Notes: a model not told the origin generated them from the letters alone. Positions 1-9,029 are shown, numbered from the stretch's first letter. The stretch is DNA of 58,348 nt from Verrucomicrobiota bacterium (GCA_017301975.1 JAFLEI010000016.1:1-58348), one strand, 5' to 3'. Numbers and translations are program-made.

Positions 1-90
1 TGGCGGACAGGGAGGGATTCGAACCCTCGGTACCGATTAAGGTACACACGCTTTCCAGGCGTGCTCGTTAGACCACTCTGACACCTGTCC
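1..90 (-). tRNA. tRNA-Ser (anticodon GGA)
   Basis: Reading the minus strand from 90 to 1 gives a complete 90-nt tRNA. The acceptor stem is GGACAGG paired with CCTGTCC, followed by discriminator G and an encoded CCA at the 3' end (positions 3-1). The anticodon loop carries GGA (complement of 54-56), which decodes UCC/UCU serine codons. A long variable arm lies between the anticodon and T arms, and the T loop reads GGTTCGAATCC. The long variable arm (class II tRNA) with this anticodon supports serine. The gene ends at the left edge of the window but appears whole. Confidence 0.95.
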
Positions 91-178
91 AAATTCTTGC
101 TCCGGTAAAAGGAGAGCGCGGAGTGTGGCGCAGTCGGAGAGACAGGCAAGCGATTTTGCCTGCTGATTTTGGCTTTCT

Positions 179-502
179 TTAATTGGTTGGCTGCTCCGAC
201 TTCTTCCATGCATGCACGATGTAGGTAGAGGCAGAGGTGCCTAAAGCGGCGACGGCCTGCTCCTTGGTCAAAGAAGGGGAGGTGGAAGTGACAGTGACTT
301 TTTGAGTGCCTGGTTTGTCTCCAGGAACGATCTGGACCTTGGAAACGCCTTCAAGCTTGGTGAAGGAGGCGGTGACGTGATCTTTGCAGCCGGCGCAGAC
401 CATGCCGGTCATCTCGGCGATGTAGTTGACCGGAGTGTCAGCAGCCATGGATGGCAGGGTGAGGAGGGCCAAAAGGGCGAAGAGGAAGGCGGAGCGTGTC
501 AT
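179..502 (-). CDS. secreted heavy-metal-associated (HMA) domain protein
   Basis: The protein has 107 residues. Residues 1-20 form a signal peptide (MTRSAF then a Leu-rich core, cleavage near SMA-A). One HMA-type ferredoxin-like domain follows, with GMVCAGC at about 33-39 as the metal-binding CxxC loop. The family binds soft metals such as Cu or Zn, or mercury in MerP, and a periplasmic carrier role is inferred. No metal ATPase lies nearby. The reading frame is open upstream to 553, but the ATG at 502 places the signal peptide at the N-terminus. It is divergent from the secreted gene at 649. A 7-bp inverted repeat at 143-162, just after the stop, may be a weak terminator. Confidence 0.8.
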   Translation of the reverse strand: MTRSAFLFALLALLTLPSMAADTPVNYIAEMTGMVCAGCKDHVTASFTKLEGVSKVQIVPGDKPGTQKVTVTSTSPSLTKEQAVAALGTSASTYIVHAWKKSEQPTN

Positions 503-573
503 AAGCGGAGGGGGGCAACAGATTATACGGTGACTTTGTGTATCCAAGTCCAAGTTTGTGCGGGGTTGGAACG

Positions 574-600
574 TTGAGTGGAAGATTTTTAGCGTATAAA
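574..600 (+). promoter_or_regulatory. candidate sigma-70 promoter for the 649 gene
   Basis: TTGAGT at 574-579 and TATAAA at 595-600 are separated by 15 bp. An alternative -10, TAAAGA at 597-602, gives 17-bp spacing. The site lies about 50 bp upstream of the ATG at 649, in the divergent gap shared with the HMA gene. It was identified by eye only. Confidence 0.35.
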
Positions 601-648
601 GATTTTTCCTGCACCCATTCGCATTTTGCCGTGTTTATTTTTCCGACC

Positions 649-1737
649 ATGAAATTGACCCAACTTCTGCCCCTGCTGGCCGTAGCGCTGACCTCCACTG
701 CTGGTGCCCAGACTCCTGCGGCTGAACCTGAGAAGGCTGAAAACAAGGTGATTCTCACACCCGCCCAGACGGAGCACATCCTTAAAGAACTGGAGAAGGT
801 GGAGGCGCAGATCGGAAAGGGCAGGGGTTCCGTTTTTGGTGCGGCGCTGGCGAAATTTCGTGAAGGCATGGCCAGCCCTGCGGCAGCGCTGGCGCTGTAT
901 CTCGACTGCTACAAGCTGGAGCATTTTGACCGCAAAAACCTGAAACAGACGGATTTCATGGACTGGCGGAACAAGAATGAGGCAAATCTGAAGGATGAGG
1001 ATTTCAAGCGGGCGCTGTCGCTGCAGCTTGAATATCTTGTGCTCACGATTCAGGCGCAGGAGATTGATGAACCTAGAAAAATGGCGCCGATCGTGGCTTC
1101 GGTGCAGACCTTTTTGGGCAAGGCAATCACCGCCGTCCAAGGGGCGACAACTCATTCGGCCTCCGGGGCCGTGGCTGACAAAGACGCCAACAAAGGAGGG
1201 GCTGGAGGCGGTGGTGGGCGCCGAGGCGGTGGCGGCGGAGGAAACAACGTGCCGGCGGGAGACATTCTGGGCACCCTGAGGCAGTCCGTGGCGAACTCTG
1301 AATTTGCAAAGGCCTATTCGCTGGGAGACTTCTTGAAGCGGGATAAATGGGAGTACCAGCCGCTGAATGTGAGGGGAATCTATTCCAATATTGTTTTCCC
1401 GTACTTTCTGGCAGAAAAGCCCACCGAGCTGCCTGCGCAGTGGGATTCCCGCATCACTGCGGAGGTGGCCATGCAAAAGGCCGTCAAGAGTGAAACCGAG
1501 TTCAATGAGTTCTTCAAAGACGCGGGTCCGCGCATGACCTGGGAAAAGAACAATTATCTGGTGGAAAACAATGTGACACCGGTCAACGCTCTCGCGGACA
1601 TGCTGAAGCTTATTCAGACCTACCCCAGCCATCCAGATGCCATGTCCTGGCTGAAGGAGTTTCGTGATCTTGTTAAAAGCGTCTCAGAACCCAGTGAAGA
1701 AACGACACCAGTGGAGAAACCTGCTGGCGCGCAGTAG
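649..1737 (+). CDS. secreted protein of unknown function with a glycine-rich loop
   Basis: The protein has 362 residues. I do not recognise a family. The ATG at 649 is chosen because it starts a clear signal peptide (MKLTQLLPLLAVALTSTAGAQ, cleavage after GA near residue 20). The open frame reaches back to 538 but adds only unlikely sequence. The first 170 residues look helical and charged. Residues about 183-200 are an almost pure Gly/Arg linker. A second, probably globular, half follows with several Trp and Tyr. It is probably periplasmic or outer-membrane associated. The next gene, a diacylglycerol kinase, starts 15 bp after the stop, so the two may be cotranscribed. Confidence 0.7.
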   Translation: MKLTQLLPLLAVALTSTAGAQTPAAEPEKAENKVILTPAQTEHILKELEKVEAQIGKGRGSVFGAALAKFREGMASPAAALALYLDCYKLEHFDRKNLKQTDFMDWRNKNEANLKDEDFKRALSLQLEYLVLTIQAQEIDEPRKMAPIVASVQTFLGKAITAVQGATTHSASGAVADKDANKGGAGGGGGRRGGGGGGNNVPAGDILGTLRQSVANSEFAKAYSLGDFLKRDKWEYQPLNVRGIYSNIVFPYFLAEKPTELPAQWDSRITAEVAMQKAVKSETEFNEFFKDAGPRMTWEKNNYLVENNVTPVNALADMLKLIQTYPSHPDAMSWLKEFRDLVKSVSEPSEETTPVEKPAGAQ

Positions 1738-1752
1738 CCGCCTGTTTTCATC

Positions 1753-2121
1753 ATGACGCGCTGGCTTGCCTCGGTGCTCCGCAGTTTTGGCCCTGCGTGG
1801 GCGGGGCTGATGTGGGCGCTAAGGACGCAACGCAATCTGCAGGTGCATGCGCTCGCCACGGTATTGGCGGGGGGATTTGGGATCTGGCTGCAGATTGCAG
1901 CCTGGGAGTGGTGCGCGGTGCTGCTGGCCTGCGGGCTGGTTTGGGCTGCGGAACTGCTGAACACTGCGATTGAAGCGCTGGCGGACCGGGTGAGCAAGGA
2001 GCGAGAGGAATCGATCCGCCGGGTGAAGGATGTGGCGGCAGCGGCGGTGCTGATGGCAGCACTCGGGGCGCTAGGCGTTGGGCTGATGGTGTTTTTGCCG
2101 AAACTGTGGCGCCTGATTTGA
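1753..2121 (+). CDS. dgkA: diacylglycerol kinase / undecaprenol kinase family membrane protein
   Basis: The 122 residues match the usual length of this small integral-membrane kinase. The diagnostic block ELLNTAIEALADRVSKE, followed by RRVKDVAAAAVL, holds the conserved Glu, Asn, Asp and Lys-Asp residues of the family active site. There are three hydrophobic segments at roughly 31-47, 51-70 and 93-117. The family phosphorylates diacylglycerol or undecaprenol with ATP at the inner membrane, recycling lipid from envelope synthesis. Sequence alone does not separate the two substrates. It follows the secreted protein gene by 15 bp. Confidence 0.9.
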   Translation: MTRWLASVLRSFGPAWAGLMWALRTQRNLQVHALATVLAGGFGIWLQIAAWEWCAVLLACGLVWAAELLNTAIEALADRVSKEREESIRRVKDVAAAAVLMAALGALGVGLMVFLPKLWRLI

Positions 2122-2139
2122 GAATATTCCGCCGACGCC

Positions 2140-2167
2140 TTGACGCAGCGAAGCACACTTCTATGAT
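2140..2167 (+). promoter_or_regulatory. probable sigma-70 promoter of sucD
   Basis: TTGACG at 2140-2145 and TATGAT at 2162-2167 are separated by 16 bp. The predicted start near 2174 leaves a leader of about 36 nt before the sucD ATG at 2211. Both hexamers are close to consensus. Confidence 0.6.
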
Positions 2168-2210
2168 GCGGCGCTTTTTACGCCCCCAAACCCCCTACTG
2201 ACTCATTCCG

Positions 2211-3119
2211 ATGGCCATTCTCGTTGAAACTGACACCCGTATTCTTGTTCAAGGTATCACCGGAGATTTCGGCTCGCGCCATGCCAAGGCTTCCATCGAC
2301 TATGGTACGCAACTGGTGGCCGGCGTGACTCCCGGCAAGGGCGGGCAGGTTTTTGAGCACAGCGGCAAGAAAGTGCCCGTGTTTGACACCGTTTCCGAAG
2401 CCGCCCGTGAAACCGGTGCGACCGTGAGTGTGATCTTTGTGCCGCCTCCATTCGCTGCTGATGCGATTCTCGAAGGCGTGGACGCAGGTCTCGATCTCGT
2501 GGTGGCCATCACCGAAGGCATTCCAGTCAATGACATGATCAGGGTCAAGGCCGCCATGAAAGGCAGCAAGACGCGTCTCATCGGCCCGAACTGTCCCGGT
2601 CTTGTGACACCGGGCTTCGGCGACAAATCGCATGGAGGCTGCCGTATTGGCATCGCCCCGGGGTACATCCATAAGCGCGGCAACGTTGGCGTGGTCAGCC
2701 GTTCCGGCACGCTCACCTATGAAGCGGTATGGCAGCTCACGACGCGTGGCTATGGTCAGAGCACCTGCGTCGGCATTGGTGGTGATCCAGTGAACGGCAC
2801 CAACCACCTCGACGTGCTCAAGATGTTCAACGACGATCCTGAAACCGAGGCAATCATCATGATCGGTGAAATCGGTGGTAATGCGGAAGTCGAAGCGGGT
2901 CTCTGGGCCAAGGACAACTGCAAAAAGCCAATCGCCGCCTTCATCGCTGGAGCCACCGCTCCTCCAGGGCGCCGCATGGGCCATGCGGGAGCCATCATTG
3001 GTGGCGCTGATGACACTGCAGCCGCCAAGAAGAAGATCCTCGCGGAATGCGGCATCGCCGTTTCCGATTCTCCCGCCGACATGGCCACCACGCTGCTGAA
3101 GCGCTGGGGCAAGGCGTAA
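2211..3119 (+). CDS. sucD: succinate-CoA ligase (ADP-forming) subunit alpha
   Basis: The protein has 302 residues, normal for the family. An N-terminal CoA-binding Rossmann domain ([13 protein letters not shown] near residue 14) is followed by the ligase domain. The phosphorylated active-site histidine lies in GHAGAII near residue 259, and the conserved IGPNCPGL segment is present. The enzyme interconverts succinyl-CoA and succinate with nucleotide phosphorylation in the TCA cycle. The beta subunit gene (sucC) is not within several kilobases on either side, so the subunits are unlinked or sucC lies elsewhere. A good promoter sits directly upstream at 2140-2167, suggesting independent transcription. 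Confidence 0.95.
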   Translation: MAILVETDTRILVQGITGDFGSRHAKASIDYGTQLVAGVTPGKGGQVFEHSGKKVPVFDTVSEAARETGATVSVIFVPPPFAADAILEGVDAGLDLVVAITEGIPVNDMIRVKAAMKGSKTRLIGPNCPGLVTPGFGDKSHGGCRIGIAPGYIHKRGNVGVVSRSGTLTYEAVWQLTTRGYGQSTCVGIGGDPVNGTNHLDVLKMFNDDPETEAIIMIGEIGGNAEVEAGLWAKDNCKKPIAAFIAGATAPPGRRMGHAGAIIGGADDTAAAKKKILAECGIAVSDSPADMATTLLKRWGKA

Positions 3120-3176
3120 GCCAAGGACGGGAATAGCAAAGGCGTCAGCTGCCAGTGACGAACGTCAGAGGCACCC

Positions 3177-3365
3177 CTAGCGTGAGCGAGTGGTGGTGGT
3201 CTCTGTTGTGGTGACGGTGGGATTGGTCAGCGGATAAGACGTCACCGTCTCTTCTGTGATAGTGGTCGTTCTGGGCTTCTCATCATGGTCATCGATCGAG
3301 ATGCAGGCAGAGGCGGCCAATGATACGAACACAGCAATAGCTTCAATAATTGGATGTGATTTCAT
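3177..3365 (-). CDS. small Thr-rich lipoprotein, unknown function
   Basis: The protein has 62 residues. The N-terminus has a hydrophobic stretch ending in LAASACIS, a plausible lipobox with Cys21 as the lipidated residue. The mature part is only about 40 residues and is dominated by Thr, with patches such as TTTITEETVT and TTTETTTT. It carries no recognisable domain. Small entericidin-like or spacer lipoproteins look similar, but homology is not claimed. It is transcribed away from a gap of about 200 bp (3366-3564) in which I see no gene. Confidence 0.6.
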   Translation of the reverse strand: MKSHPIIEAIAVFVSLAASACISIDDHDEKPRTTTITEETVTSYPLTNPTVTTTETTTTRSR

Positions 3366-3564
3366 AACATCCCTTCTTCGTCGGCAATCCCCGCCTCGCG
3401 TGTATCCAAAATGGGCGTGTCCCTAGCTTGGCCGTGGTCGGGGAATTGTCAGCGCATCTTTGAAGCACTGTGCGAGGAGCCGGGATGTGGCCTATCCCAT
3501 TGCCAGCCGAAGGGGTCAGGGGAAGCCGCCGCCCGCCAGCCTTGTTGATGAGAAAGGGGCTTTT

Positions 3565-3945
3565 TCAGCTCCAGAAATGGAACCATTGATTCAGCCATCC
3601 CACAACGGCTGCGATGGAACCGAGGACGAGCAAGCCTTCGGTCAGCAAGCGCAGGCGCTCGCTGCGGCGCGCGCGTTGTTTGGCGATGGGAAGGCGGCGC
3701 TGGCGCGGGGCAGGGGATGAAAGCTCCATGGGAGGAACCATGTTCACGTTTGCCAGACGGCGCTGACGCTCAATGCGCGGCGCGGCCGTGATGAAGCATT
3801 CCAGGCGGTGAATCTGACTGTTCAATTCATCCGAACGTTTTGTCAGGTGGCGTGATTTGCGCTGAGGCGATGCCTCCTCAGCCAAAGCCTGGACGGGCTT
3901 CGGGCGACGAGAGCGGACTTTGCGATTGCCAGAAAACAGAGCCAT
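3565..3945 (-). CDS. basic protein with C-terminal membrane anchor, unknown
   Basis: The protein has 126 residues from the ATG at 3945. A TTG at 3972 would add nine residues. The first 100 residues are strongly basic and poor in hydrophobics (RKVRSRRPKPVQ, then an Arg-rich patch near 95). The last 30 form one probable membrane helix (LLTEGLLVLGSIAAVVGWL). No family is recognised. Its start lies 29 bp after the stop of the coiled-coil gene, and both have a single C-terminal helix. They are probably the last two genes of a four-gene minus-strand run that begins at 7793. Confidence 0.55.
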   Translation of the reverse strand: MALFSGNRKVRSRRPKPVQALAEEASPQRKSRHLTKRSDELNSQIHRLECFITAAPRIERQRRLANVNMVPPMELSSPAPRQRRLPIAKQRARRSERLRLLTEGLLVLGSIAAVVGWLNQWFHFWS

Positions 3946-3973
3946 AAGGATGAGAGATAGAGGGTTCGCCAAA

Positions 3974-4660
3974 TCAGAACATCAGACGAATCAGCACGAT
4001 GGCGACGATCACGGTTCCCATCATAGGAAGGGTGAAGGCAAAGCCCCGGCGAAGCCAGGTCTGAAGGTCATCGGCGTGGGAAGCAAAAGAGGGCATCACG
4101 GGCGCATGGGTATCGTCCAGATTGACAGGTCCGCCAGCGGACACGCCTTCCTGAGGTCCCATGGCATGCAGGCGACGGATGCCTTTGGCGTAGTCGCCTT
4201 CGGCATCGTCAATGGCGGCCAGAGCGTTGTCCAACTCTTCACTCACCTGAGAGCGGTGCCATTTTTCTGGCTGGAGAGACTTCAGGATTTCCTGATGGCG
4301 GCGGAACTCATCGTGAATGGAGGCCAGATCTTCGACGCGCTTCTGGGCATCGTAGAGTTCCCGTTCGACCAGACTGGCAGAGCGGGTAATTTTTTCGACG
4401 AGATCACGCTTTCCGGCGACGAACCGCTCCTGCTTGATGCGCAGGGCTTCGAGATGCTGCTTCTGGCGTTCGATTTCCTCCTGCTGCCGGCGGAGTTCCT
4501 GCAGCTGCTCCTGGGCGGCCTTCACTTTGGAATCCACATTTTCCAGCGAGGAAGCGACAGCGTGTCCATCCATGAATTCGGGAGCATCTTCAAACACGAG
4601 GAGATTGTCCTCATTGTGGCCGTTGGCAGTGGCGAGAGCGGGCGCTTTACGAGTGATCAT
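3974..4660 (-). CDS. coiled-coil protein with C-terminal membrane anchor, unknown
   Basis: The protein has 228 residues from the ATG at 4660. A GTG at 4687 would lie inside a perfect hairpin and is less likely. Residues about 35-125 are a long Glu/Gln/Lys/Arg heptad region (LQELRRQQEEIERQKQHLEAL), predicted coiled coil. A second helical stretch follows. The last 25 residues (FTLPMMGTVIVAIVLIRLMF) form a tail anchor. It lies just downstream of the ABC-2 exporter membrane protein and could be an accessory of it, but that is only inferred from position. Confidence 0.6.
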   Translation of the reverse strand: MITRKAPALATANGHNEDNLLVFEDAPEFMDGHAVASSLENVDSKVKAAQEQLQELRRQQEEIERQKQHLEALRIKQERFVAGKRDLVEKITRSASLVERELYDAQKRVEDLASIHDEFRRHQEILKSLQPEKWHRSQVSEELDNALAAIDDAEGDYAKGIRRLHAMGPQEGVSAGGPVNLDDTHAPVMPSFASHADDLQTWLRRGFAFTLPMMGTVIVAIVLIRLMF

Positions 4661-4664
4661 GGGA

Positions 4665-4687
4665 GTGCTGGAAATTATTTCCAGCAC
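4665..4687 (-). promoter_or_regulatory. perfect 10-bp hairpin between exporter and coiled-coil genes
   Basis: GTGCTGGAAA and TTTCCAGCAC flank a 3-nt loop. The hairpin begins 8 nt after the stop of the exporter gene and ends 5 nt before the ATG at 4660. No T-tract follows, so it is not a standard terminator. It could protect the upstream mRNA end or control translation of the next gene. Confidence 0.5.
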
Positions 4688-4694
4688 GCTGATA

Positions 4695-6416
4695 CTACAG
4701 ATATCTTAAGTATTCCAGATTTTTCGTCTGACGTTTGGCAAAAAAATAGGGAATGCCTCCAAAAACCACGGTTAACACAGTCAGTCCAGCCAAGACCGCG
4801 AGTTCGACCCTGCCATCATAATTGACCATGGCCACGGCATCCTGCCTGAGATTCTGCCAGGATGGAATCAGGAGAAGAACCATGCCGCCGACGATGTAAA
4901 CGAAACTGGCGATCAGACAGACGGTGCCGCCAAAGCCAGAAACGATGCGGGCTGGGTTTGACTCCCGGAAATTGGGCACCAGAGCGCCGAGAGACAGGGC
5001 CAGCGAGGTGAGTCCGTAGCTTAGCATTAAAATGGACGCGCTGAAAAACAGAATGCGCTGCCCTGGCAGGCCGAGAGAGACTCCCGAGACCACGACCAGT
5101 GTGACCATGACGAGGGCCAGCGCACTGGCGCTGAGGCGCAGTTTCAAGGCCAGCACCCGGTGAAGCGGCAGCGGGGAAAGCCCCAAAATCCACAGGCGCT
5201 GTCCCTCCAAACTGAACTGCGGGTAGATGAAACGGGTGGTGAGCGTGGAGAGGGCGAGGCAGCAGACGAGGAGATTCAAATGGCTTACCACGGTGATCCA
5301 AAACGGGCTCTGCAAATCATAGCCCAGCTTGCGGAGATTCATGGAGTAGATCAGCAGCAGGCCGAAGATGATCGCCGACTGCCCCCATTGGACGGGTTCG
5401 CGCAGGAAGGTGCGGACTTCCTTCACCAGCAGGGCGTAGGAGGCACGATCAAGCGCCAAAACGCGGCGCAGCCCGTGGCTCAGGCGGCCGGGCTTATTGC
5501 GTGAGACGGGGGCTTTGACTTTGCCGCCACCTCCTGGCGCCGCACTCATGATGCGATTCCAAGCGGGATAATAGAAAGCGCTGGCGAGCCGGTTCGTGAC
5601 CAGGATGCTCATCAGAGCATTGGCCAGGAGCACGAGATTGAAAAACAGGGTGCGCTCAAAAGTGCCGCGTCCGGCGGCCTGAATCGTTTCCGCCACCCAG
5701 GAACTGGGAAGCATCGGATGCATGCAGATTTCTGTGTGGCGCAGGATTTGGTTAAGGCTGGCGCTGAGATCTCCAGAATTCAGGGACTCGACACTGGAAT
5801 GCCAGATGGGGAGGGTGCGGACGACAAGCAGAATGACGACTGCGAGGACGGGCTTCCACATCCAGCGTCTGGCCCAAAGCACGAGGGCGATCAGCAGCCA
5901 GGTCGAAACATTCGCGGCGATCATCACCAAGGCGAGCAGTGCGGGCAGCACCACAAGCATGAACTTGGCATCCGCCTTGTAAGCCTGTGCCAGGGCCAGA
6001 AGAATGGGGGTGCTGAGGAGAAGCAGGCCCCAGCTGGCCAGCAGCATGCCTTCCAGAGTCTTCCAGAGCACGAGGCTGCGCGGCGGGAGGGGCAGCGCGA
6101 TCTGCCATTCCATGTCCTTGCGCCGGAAGAGGCTCATGCCGGTGATGGTGGCATTGGAGATGATGAGCATCACAAAGAAGAAAAAGAACAGCAGAAACAC
6201 CAGTCGCTCCGTGAGCAGCGGACCGATGAGGGGCAGCTTCATCATGAAATCCAGCCCACGGCCCACCAGCAGGTAGGCCGCGAGACCATACAGTCCGAGA
6301 AACGCGCCAACGGTGACGCTGAGCAGGCGGTTTTCACGCATGCCGAAGCGCAGCTTGTGCCGCAGCATGCGCCCGTGTGCCCGGGCCAGCAGCCATGTGG
6401 CGGAGGCAGTGGTCAT
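4695..6416 (-). CDS. putative ABC-2 type exporter membrane protein
   Basis: The protein has 573 residues with about twelve hydrophobic segments in two six-helix halves, separated by a basic linker near 290-330 (GGGGKVKAPVSRNKPGRLS). The first half contains LFRRKDMEWQIALPLPPRSL and the second LWILGLSPLPLHRVLALK. Both are the PLP-containing loop after a conserved helix that is seen in ABC exporter permeases with no attached ATPase. The duplicated architecture fits the putative ABC exporter family. No partner ATPase is adjacent. It starts 15 bp after the beta-helix gene and is probably cotranscribed with it. Confidence 0.7.
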   Translation of the reverse strand: MTTASATWLLARAHGRMLRHKLRFGMRENRLLSVTVGAFLGLYGLAAYLLVGRGLDFMMKLPLIGPLLTERLVFLLFFFFFVMLIISNATITGMSLFRRKDMEWQIALPLPPRSLVLWKTLEGMLLASWGLLLLSTPILLALAQAYKADAKFMLVVLPALLALVMIAANVSTWLLIALVLWARRWMWKPVLAVVILLVVRTLPIWHSSVESLNSGDLSASLNQILRHTEICMHPMLPSSWVAETIQAAGRGTFERTLFFNLVLLANALMSILVTNRLASAFYYPAWNRIMSAAPGGGGKVKAPVSRNKPGRLSHGLRRVLALDRASYALLVKEVRTFLREPVQWGQSAIIFGLLLIYSMNLRKLGYDLQSPFWITVVSHLNLLVCCLALSTLTTRFIYPQFSLEGQRLWILGLSPLPLHRVLALKLRLSASALALVMVTLVVVSGVSLGLPGQRILFFSASILMLSYGLTSLALSLGALVPNFRESNPARIVSGFGGTVCLIASFVYIVGGMVLLLIPSWQNLRQDAVAMVNYDGRVELAVLAGLTVLTVVFGGIPYFFAKRQTKNLEYLRYL

Positions 6417-6431
6417 GCCGTAAAGCCCCAG

Positions 6432-7793
6432 TTATTTGTTGCCGAGCACATTCAGCTCAATCACGTTTTCCTTGCCGCCGACAATGCCGAGAGACGGCTG
6501 CTTGCTGCGCTTTTCCTCCTCCCGGTCGTCGCGGATGATGTTGCCGATGACCATGCTGTGGGTCACCTGCTCCAGGCGGAGGCCGACGCCATCCGAGTCC
6601 AGGATGCTGTTGTGACAGATCTGCAGGCGGTTGCAGGATTCAACGTCCACCGCCGCACGCTGCTTCCAGACGCCGCTGATCACGTTGTTGTCCAGCGTGC
6701 TGTCATCGCAGCGGAGGAAGACGATGCCGTTGTTCTCGGCATTGTCATTGCCATTCACGAGGTAGCGGGGATTGCGGTCAAAGTTGTTGCCGGTGACGAC
6801 GACATTGCTGCTGTCTGAGACGACGAGGTCATGCTGAAAGCCTTCCCAGAAGGTGTTGCCGGTGATTGTCACTCCACGCGAGTGCTGGACTTCCACATTC
6901 ACCTGTACATCGCTGAACACATTGGCGGTGATGGTCACGTTGCCTTCGCGGGTGTGCTCGCGTCCGGAGCGGCGCAGGAGGGATGGGTCCGTGCCGGAAC
7001 CGATGATGCGGATGTTGGCTGAATCGGGTGACTTGTGCGTGTGCTGCAGGGTGCAACCGGTGATGGTGACCTCGCCAATGGAGCCGCCGCGCGAGTCGAG
7101 CATCACGTTTGCGCTGGGAGGGCCGTCCTTGGCGTGATTGCCTTCGATGTCGCAGGTGCCGATGTGAAGGTTGCGCACATTTCCTCCCACGGAAACAACT
7201 CCGCCGCCGCCATTGTAACTGATGTGGCTGCCCACGATGTTGGACTGGTGCAGGTTCACGTTGTCGTAGAAGACGCCGATGCCCGTGTTGTGGTAGAAAT
7301 GGCAGGCCGAGATCAGCACATTGCGGTTGCGTGTGGACAGGTGCACGGCGTGCCGGCATTCCCGAACGACGACACGGCTGAGGGTGATCTGCATGGTGCC
7401 GGTGGCTTCGATGCCGTCTGCCTCGGCGTGCGCTCCCACGATTTCGATGCCCTCCACCATGGGGGTGCGCTGGTTTTCCCATACTTCGGGTTTGAAGGAC
7501 TCGGGTGCAGCGGAGCCTTCATGCGTGCCGAGGAAATGCAACGCCGGGCCCGGCCCAGACATGACAAGCCGCACTGTGCCGTCTCCGGTGAGAGCCGCGT
7601 AGCCGGTTTTTGAGAGGTCAATTTTCAGCGACTTCGTGAGGAGATACATGCCCTTGGGGAGCTTTACGCTGCCATGAGTGTCAAACATGTGTTGTATCGC
7701 GGCCGTGTCATCCGTCTTGCCATCACCCACGGGCTGCTGCCCCAGTGCCACGGTTGCTGCGGCGAGCAGCAGAAGAAAAGATTTTGAGAACAT
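6432..7793 (-). CDS. secreted right-handed beta-helix (pectate lyase superfamily) protein
   Basis: The protein has 453 residues. A signal peptide (MFSKSFLLLLAAATVALG) is followed directly by VGDGKTDDTAAIQ, the hallmark of the pectate-lyase-3 N-terminal cap. The rest is built from short turns of N/G/V-rich repeats such as NVVVTGNNFDRN and NVTITANVF, typical of a right-handed parallel beta-helix. Such proteins bind or cleave polysaccharides, and catalytic residues cannot be assigned by eye. It heads the minus-strand run that continues into the exporter gene. Its promoter must lie in the 152-bp divergent gap with the peroxidase gene. Confidence 0.8.
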   Translation of the reverse strand: MFSKSFLLLLAAATVALGQQPVGDGKTDDTAAIQHMFDTHGSVKLPKGMYLLTKSLKIDLSKTGYAALTGDGTVRLVMSGPGPALHFLGTHEGSAAPESFKPEVWENQRTPMVEGIEIVGAHAEADGIEATGTMQITLSRVVVRECRHAVHLSTRNRNVLISACHFYHNTGIGVFYDNVNLHQSNIVGSHISYNGGGGVVSVGGNVRNLHIGTCDIEGNHAKDGPPSANVMLDSRGGSIGEVTITGCTLQHTHKSPDSANIRIIGSGTDPSLLRRSGREHTREGNVTITANVFSDVQVNVEVQHSRGVTITGNTFWEGFQHDLVVSDSSNVVVTGNNFDRNPRYLVNGNDNAENNGIVFLRCDDSTLDNNVISGVWKQRAAVDVESCNRLQICHNSILDSDGVGLRLEQVTHSMVIGNIIRDDREEEKRSKQPSLGIVGGKENVIELNVLGNK

Positions 7794-7945
7794 TTGCCCA
7801 GCCTAGCTGGGTGCCGGGGTTTTCGTCAATTTGAAGCTTGTGCCAGTGTTGAGAAATCGTCTCACACCCGGTTGCATTGCAATCCCTTGAAACCCATGTC
7901 TTTCGCGCCACGTATTGAATTCGCTCTTTTCCATCCAATACCCTA

Positions 7946-8968
7946 ATGAAACCTACCGCACGTATCCTAGCCCTCCTCGTTGGCTTGAGTTCAGCCTCCG
8001 CCTTTGCGCAGGCAGACTTGTCAGAAGCCTTCCTGCCGATGTTCATGCCGCTGCCTGCCGAGGTCGCCTCTCCCACGAACGAACTGACTGAAGCAAAGAT
8101 CAATCTCGGCCGCCAGCTCTACTTCGAAACTCGCATCTCCCACGGCGGCAAGATGTCATGCAACTCCTGCCACGTTCTGGAGAAGTATGGCAATGACAAC
8201 CTGCCTTTCTCCCCAGGGCATGAAGGGAAGCTCGGTGGTCGCAGCTCGCCCACCGTTTACAATGCCGCGCTGCACATCGCGCAGTTTTGGGACGGTCGTG
8301 CGCCGAGTGTTGAGGAGCAGGCCAAAGGCCCCGTGCTCAATCCTGTGGAAATGGGCGCGCCTGACGAGGCATTCGTCATCAAAGTGCTGAAGAGCATGCC
8401 CGGCTATGTGGAAGGTTTCAAGGCGGCTTTCCCGGGAGAGGCTGACCCTGTGACGTACAACAATTTTGGCAAGGCCGTCGGTGCCTTCGAGCGCCGGCTG
8501 CTTACCCCGTCAAAATGGGACGCTTATCTTAAAGGAGACAAAAATGCTCTGACCGCCGAGGAGAAAAAAGGGTTTGCCACCTTTGCCAAAACGGGATGCG
8601 TCACATGCCATAATGGTGTGGCAGTCGGTGGCATGATGTATCAGAAACTTGGCCTTGTGAAGGCCTGGCCCGGTCTGACAGACAAGGGCCGTGGAGACAT
8701 CACAAAGGTCGATGGCGAGATCGCCTTCTTCAAAGTGCCGAGCCTGCGCAACATCACGGAGACCGGCCCCTACCTGCACGATGGTTCGGTCAAGACACTC
8801 GAAGAGATGGTCCGGAAGATGGCGGAACATCAGCTTGGAAAAGACCTCAATGATGAAGAAGTGTCATCCATCATCACCTTTCTCAAGGCTTTGAAGGGAG
8901 AGATTCCTGCCGAATACATCAAGGCTCCGAAACTCCCCGAAAGCACTGCCGAAACGCCGAAGGTCTGA
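7946..8968 (+). CDS. di-haem cytochrome c peroxidase family protein
   Basis: The protein has 340 residues with a signal peptide ending at FAQA near residue 23. There are two haem c motifs, C72-NS-C75-H76 and C218-VT-C221-H222. The family blocks around SSPTVYNAALHIAQFWDGRA and LHDGSVKTLEEMV are also present. This is the bacterial CCP/MauG fold, which reduces hydrogen peroxide in the periplasm with electrons from small cytochromes. Length and motif order are typical of the peroxidase rather than MauG. It is transcribed alone and ends at a clear terminator shared with the convergent repeat-protein gene. Confidence 0.9.
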   Translation: MKPTARILALLVGLSSASAFAQADLSEAFLPMFMPLPAEVASPTNELTEAKINLGRQLYFETRISHGGKMSCNSCHVLEKYGNDNLPFSPGHEGKLGGRSSPTVYNAALHIAQFWDGRAPSVEEQAKGPVLNPVEMGAPDEAFVIKVLKSMPGYVEGFKAAFPGEADPVTYNNFGKAVGAFERRLLTPSKWDAYLKGDKNALTAEEKKGFATFAKTGCVTCHNGVAVGGMMYQKLGLVKAWPGLTDKGRGDITKVDGEIAFFKVPSLRNITETGPYLHDGSVKTLEEMVRKMAEHQLGKDLNDEEVSSIITFLKALKGEIPAEYIKAPKLPESTAETPKV

Positions 8969-8997
8969 ACTGGCCGGTTTGTTGCGAATTCTCTCAT

Positions 8998-9029
8998 CAG
9001 CCGGGCGCGCAGCCCGGCTGATTTGTTTT
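8998..9029 (+). terminator. Rho-independent terminator after peroxidase
   Basis: CAGCCGGGC and GCCCGGCTG pair over 9 bp around the loop GCGCA, followed by the T-rich stretch ATTTGTTTT. It lies 30 bp after the peroxidase stop and abuts the stop of the convergent giant gene at 9029. Confidence 0.85.
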
